The position numbers and the translations under genes are program-made. Below, one piece after another: positions 5,295-7,001 of a stretch of DNA of 7,001 nt; position 1 is the first letter of the stretch, and each line of letters starts with the position of its first letter. The DNA is taken from NCBI GenBank assembly GCA_947594335.1, contig CANQEC010000130.1, positions 1 to 7,001 of the forward strand. Direction: 5' to 3'. The stretch comes from an uncultured Lachnospiraceae bacterium. Its GTDB lineage: Bacteria; Bacillota; Clostridia; Lachnospirales; Lachnospiraceae. The notes beneath the pieces were generated by a model. The model searched no databases and was not told where the DNA came from. It saw only the letters and a program-made list of their open reading frames with translations.

Positions 5295-7001
5295 AACGGC
5301 GCGTTCTGTTTTACCCGAAGATGGCGCTGACCGGAATCCGGAAAAATCTGCGGACGTACGGGCCGTATCTTCTGACCTGCGTCATCATGGTCATGATGTA
5401 CTATATCTTTAATTATCTGAAGGACAGTCCGCAGGTGACGGTGATGAAAGGCGGAGACATCCTTCAGAGCATGCTGCTGATGGGAAGCTGGGTGTTCACC
5501 CTGTTTGCGGCCATCTTTCTGTTTTATACAAACTCGTTCCTGATCCGGAACCGGAAGAAGGAATTCGGTCTTTACAACATACTCGGGATGGACAAGAAAA
5601 ACATCGCCCGGATCCTTCTGTGGGAATGCCTGATCATGGCGGCGATATCGTTCGCAGGAGGACTGTTCTGCGGGATTTTGTTCTCGAAGCTGGCGCAGAT
5701 CTGGATCGCGTATGTGATGAATGATGTGGCGGACATGCGGTTTCAGATTGAAACCGGTGCCCTGACGCAGACACTTGCGATATTTGCCGTTATTTTTATC
5801 CTGATCCTGCTGCATGCGCTCTGGCAGGTCGGGAGGTCGAAACCGGTTGATCTGCTGCACAGCGCGGCGGTCGGGGAGAAGCCGCCGAAGGCGAACTGGA
5901 TCCTGGCGCTTCTCGGGGCTGCGGTCCTTGCGGCGGCCTACTATATCGCGGTCACTATTCAGGACCCGCTTGGCGCGCTGCTCGCGTTTTTTGTTGCGGT
6001 CGGTATGGTGATCCTGGCTACTTATCTGCTGTTTATCGCCGGATCTGTCGTTTTCTGCCGCCTGCTGCAGAAGAACCGGCGTTATTATTACAAGGCGAAC
6101 CATTTTATCTCCGTCTCATCGATGGCGTACCGGATGAAGCGCAACGGCGCGGGGCTTGCCTCCATCTGTATCCTGTCCACCTCCGTGATGGTCATGCTTT
6201 CCTGCGTCTTCTGCTGTTATATCGGGAACGAGGACCGGCTGTACGGGCGTTACCCGAGACAACTGGAATTCTGCGTCTATTCATTTGACGGGGCCGAATA
6301 TCAGGCGCGGCTTGACGCGGTGGAGGAAGTGCTTGCGGCGCACAGCCTTGCCGCGGAGAATGTGCAGGACTGGCGGTATCTGTCGTTCGGGGGGTACTTT
6401 GACGGGGATCAGGTCATTCTGGATCAGAATAAGCTTGACATGACGCAGTCGCATGCGGTGATCACACTCAACAGCGTGAAGGACGTGTATTTTGTCCCGC
6501 TTGAGGATTACAACCGTCTGACCGGTCAAAACGAGACGCTTGCAGACAACGAAGTTCTTCTGTATGCGGCGCGCCAGAGTTATAATTATGACACGATCAC
6601 GATAGAGGGGATGGAAACGCGCACCGTGAAGAAGCAGATGGAGAAATTTGTGGACAACGGGAATGAGGCGGCGAACATTACCTCATCGCTCTATCTGGTT
6701 GTGCCGGATTTAACAGACATCGAGGAGGCGGACGCGGCGCAGAGGAAGATCTATGAAAAATGGTATTCAAGTCCGCGCCATATGTACGGGTTTGACACCC
6801 TGGCCGATGAGGAAGAGCAGCAGGCGCTTGCGCGGGAGATCGAGGCAAAGTTTGCTCTGCTGGCGGAGGAGGGAAAAACATCCGCAGACTGCAGATTCGA
6901 CAGCCGCGCCAGGGAGCGGGACGGCTTCTATGCGCTCTACGGAAGCATGTTTGTGCTCGGCATTCTGCTCGGCATCATCTTTATCGCGGCGACGGTGCTG
7001 A
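5291..7001 (+). CDS. bceB: FtsX-like ABC transporter permease, BceB-like (3' end outside window)
   Basis: The frame is open from 5291 to the right edge (570 residues) with no stop. Hydrophobic segments lie near 24-42, 60-82, 112-132, 157-180, 203-223, 228-256 and 287-311. A large hydrophilic region (about 312-545) follows, then another helix (about 548-570). This matches BceB, which has ten helices and a big extracellular domain between the seventh and eighth. The last two helices, perhaps 80-110 residues, are therefore missing. The segment YNILGMDKKNIARILLWE (95-112) is typical of the FtsX fold. The extracellular domain recognises the peptide-bound target in this family. It contains only two cysteines, C328 near its start and C534 near its end. 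The gene overlaps the ATPase gene by 4 bases and has no separate clear ribosome binding site beyond AGGAGG at about 5276-5281. Confidence 0.93.
   Translation, partial: MKRRVLFYPKMALTGIRKNLRTYGPYLLTCVIMVMMYYIFNYLKDSPQVTVMKGGDILQSMLLMGSWVFTLFAAIFLFYTNSFLIRNRKKEFGLYNILGMDKKNIARILLWECLIMAAISFAGGLFCGILFSKLAQIWIAYVMNDVADMRFQIETGALTQTLAIFAVIFILILLHALWQVGRSKPVDLLHSAAVGEKPPKANWILALLGAAVLAAAYYIAVTIQDPLGALLAFFVAVGMVILATYLLFIAGSVVFCRLLQKNRRYYYKANHFISVSSMAYRMKRNGAGLASICILSTSVMVMLSCVFCCYIGNEDRLYGRYPRQLEFCVYSFDGAEYQARLDAVEEVLAAHSLAAENVQDWRYLSFGGYFDGDQVILDQNKLDMTQSHAVITLNSVKDVYFVPLEDYNRLTGQNETLADNEVLLYAARQSYNYDTITIEGMETRTVKKQMEKFVDNGNEAANITSSLYLVVPDLTDIEEADAAQRKIYEKWYSSPRHMYGFDTLADEEEQQALAREIEAKFALLAEEGKTSADCRFDSRARERDGFYALYGSMFVLGILLGIIFIAATVL

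Noticed and set aside
5240..6103. Minus-strand open frame of 287 codons opposite the permease gene
   Set aside because: The + strand frame here encodes a clear FtsX-like permease with regular membrane helices. The antisense product is Arg/Gln/His-rich, typical of a shadow frame.

Overview
The window looks like a chromosomal segment of a Firmicute, most likely a clostridial or Lachnospiraceae-type gut anaerobe. I base this on the moderately GC-rich DNA, the strong AGGAGG-type ribosome binding sites, the clostridial-style HAMP-like/PAS/GGDEF protein and a Bce-type antimicrobial peptide module. The genus cannot be fixed from the sequence. All six recognised genes lie on the + strand.

Left part (1-2336): after about 90 bases of unassigned sequence there is a good sigma-A-type promoter (94-122). 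It is followed by a putative NYN/PIN-fold ribonuclease with a C-terminal OST-HTH/LOTUS domain (200-1033). Next comes a soluble diguanylate cyclase, HAMP-like/PAS/GGDEF (1104-2336), which keeps the catalytic GGDEF motif and an RxxD product-inhibition site. The two genes are 70 bp apart and may share a transcript.

Middle spacer (2337-2484): a 12-bp stem-loop lies just after the cyclase stop codon. An 18-bp direct repeat follows, with three CCCGGG palindromes that can form mutually exclusive hairpins just ahead of the next ribosome binding site.

Right part (2485-7001): a complete regulator and sensor pair (OmpR-family response regulator, intramembrane-sensing histidine kinase) is followed by an ABC ATPase and a large FtsX-like permease that runs off the right edge. 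This is the RR-HK-ATPase-permease order of BceRS-BceAB modules. In such modules the permease detects the flux of a lantibiotic or bacitracin-like peptide and signals to the kinase. The kinase phosphorylates the regulator, and the regulator switches on the transporter genes. The 205-bp gap between kinase and ATPase genes supports this, because it contains an inverted repeat fitting the published BceR-type consensus TNACA-N4-TGTAA. The same gap also holds two neighbouring stem-loops that the module does not explain.

I found no tRNA, rRNA, CRISPR array or insertion sequence. The most unusual signals are in the intergenic DNA (2392-2466 and 4343-4456) and in a C-x2-H-x11-C-x2-C cluster in the cyclase PAS region. 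I see no strong evidence for a wholly new multi-gene system.
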